Shown here piece by piece: positions 7,457 through 8,413 of a DNA stretch of 8,413 nucleotides. Source of the stretch: Candidatus Eiseniibacteriota bacterium. GTDB lineage: Bacteria > Eisenbacteria > RBG-16-71-46. Numbering within the stretch: the first letter of the stretch is position 1; every line of letters begins with the position of its first letter. The stretch covers positions 1-8,413 of the forward strand of contig JAIOPA010000322.1 in assembly GCA_021414165.1 (NCBI GenBank), read 5' to 3'. A model generated the notes under the pieces. The model worked only from the letters and a program-made list of their open reading frames with translations, was not told the DNA's origin and ran no database searches. Position numbers and translations under genes: made by a program.

Positions 7457-8413
7457 GTGAGTGACCGGGTGGCGTGGGCGGACAAGGTGGGTCCCGAGGC
7501 CCTGACGTTCGACGACGTCCTGCTGGTGCCCCGATACGCGGCGATCCATCCGCGTGATGTCGAGACGCGCACGCGCTTCACGCGCGGGATCAGCGTCAAC
7601 ATCCCGATCGTGAGCGCGGCCATGGACACGGTCACCGAGGCGCCGCTCGCCATCGCCATGGCGCGGCTCGGCGGCATCGGTGTGATCCACAAGAACCTCT
7701 CGATCGAGGACCAGGTCGCGCAGGTCGATCGCGTGAAGCGCAGCGAGAGCGGCATGATCGTGGATCCGGTCACGCTGCCGCCGTCGGCCACCATCGCCGA
7801 GGCGCACTCGATCATGGCGCGCTTCCATATCTCGGGTGTGCCGATCACCGAGGACGGCAAGCTCGTTGGCATCCTCACGAACCGCGATCTGCGGTTCGAG
7901 GACGACCCCACGCTGCTGGTCTCGCAGATCATGACGCGGGCGCGGCTCATCACGGCGCCCGTGGGCACCACGCTCGAGTCCGCGCGCGCGATCCTCGCCA
8001 AGCATCGCATCGAGAAGCTGCCGGTGGTCGATGAGCACATGATGCTCAAGGGCTTGATCACCGTGAAGGACATCGAGAAGCGCATCAAGCATCCGCACGC
8101 CTGCAAGGATGAGCTGGGCCGCTTGCGAGTGGCCGCCGCCGTGGGCGCCGCGGGCGACTATCTCGAGCGCGCGGCTGAACTCGTGCGCGCGGGAGTCGAT
8201 GCGCTCGTGGTCGACTCGGCGCACGGCCATTCGATCGGCGTCATCGAGGCCACGCGCAAGCTCAAGAACGCACTGCCCGATGCGCAGCTGGTCGTGGGCA
8301 ATGTGGGCACCGGTGAAGGTGCCAAGGCCGTGGCTGATGCTGGCGCCGATGGTGTGAAGGTGGGCATGGGTCCGGGTGCGATCTGCACCACACGCGTGGT
8401 GACCGGCGCCGGC
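7457..8413 (+). CDS. guaB: IMP dehydrogenase (5' part; cut by window edge)
   Basis: IMP dehydrogenase oxidises IMP to XMP with NAD+, the committed step of guanine nucleotide synthesis in the cytoplasm. There are 319 visible residues of about 490 expected. The N-terminus has the family signature LTFDDVLLVPRYA (16-28), then SAAMDTVTEAPLAIAMARLGGIGVIHKNL. A Bateman module of two CBS domains spans about 97-215 (MIVDPVTLPPSATIAEAHSI... and IMTRARLITAPVGTTLESAR...), the site where purine nucleotides regulate bacterial enzymes. The catalytic barrel resumes with VVDSAHGHS (Asp253, NAD contact), VVGNVGTGEG (280-289) and GPGAICTTR, in which Cys310 is the catalytic nucleophile. The usual motif is GPGSICTTR; here Ala replaces Ser. 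The flap with its Arg-Tyr pair lies beyond the edge. The start is GTG at 7457. The intrinsic terminator upstream implies its own promoter, but I see no clear one in the 62-base gap. Confidence 0.97.
   Translation, partial: MSDRVAWADKVGPEALTFDDVLLVPRYAAIHPRDVETRTRFTRGISVNIPIVSAAMDTVTEAPLAIAMARLGGIGVIHKNLSIEDQVAQVDRVKRSESGMIVDPVTLPPSATIAEAHSIMARFHISGVPITEDGKLVGILTNRDLRFEDDPTLLVSQIMTRARLITAPVGTTLESARAILAKHRIEKLPVVDEHMMLKGLITVKDIEKRIKHPHACKDELGRLRVAAAVGAAGDYLERAAELVRAGVDALVVDSAHGHSIGVIEATRKLKNALPDAQLVVGNVGTGEGAKAVADAGADGVKVGMGPGAICTTRVVTGAG

Noticed and set aside
6572..8230. Minus-strand open frame of 552 codons opposite the beta-barrel gene and guaB
   Set aside because: It crosses the terminator between two real plus-strand genes and its composition is that of an antisense shadow.

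Overview
This is a GC-rich bacterial chromosomal window (I estimate about two thirds G+C by eye). The gene content points to a diderm (outer-membrane) bacterium. My best guess is the Gemmatimonadota, because of the DUF4159/DUF4175 pair, the lipoprotein next to secDF and the Gemmatimonas-like protein style. This assignment is inference and no marker gene in the window proves it.

The left three quarters (1-6103) is a run of five genes, all on the minus strand. Read in the direction of transcription they are secD, secF, a lipoprotein of unknown function, a secreted DUF4159-family protein, and a large membrane protein resembling the DUF4175 family that runs off the left edge. secD, secF and the lipoprotein gene are separated by only 16 and 29 bases and look like one transcription unit. 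A strong GC hairpin at 2330-2354 lies between the lipoprotein gene and the DUF4159 gene, so the last two genes may be a separate or attenuated unit. SecD and SecF use the proton gradient to help pull exported proteins through SecYEG. The other three products are all predicted to be exported or membrane-anchored, so the whole block concerns the cell envelope.

Bases 6104-6622 are a divergent intergenic region of about 520 bases with no convincing gene. It holds two facing-away sigma-70-like promoters, one for secD (minus) and one for a small outer-membrane-like protein gene (plus). Both have a perfect TTGACA followed by CCCC. Between them are GC-rich palindromes and a cluster of GGCGGG repeats.

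The right quarter (6623-8413) is on the plus strand. It carries a predicted signal-peptide-bearing beta-barrel protein, a strong intrinsic terminator, then guaB (IMP dehydrogenase, guanine nucleotide synthesis), which is cut by the right edge just after its catalytic cysteine.

Most of the window is ordinary housekeeping. The parts worth a second look are the uncharacterised lipoprotein co-transcribed with secDF, the DUF4159/DUF4175 envelope pair, and the architecture of the divergent promoter region. I did not see a CRISPR array, transposon, phage gene, tRNA or rRNA.
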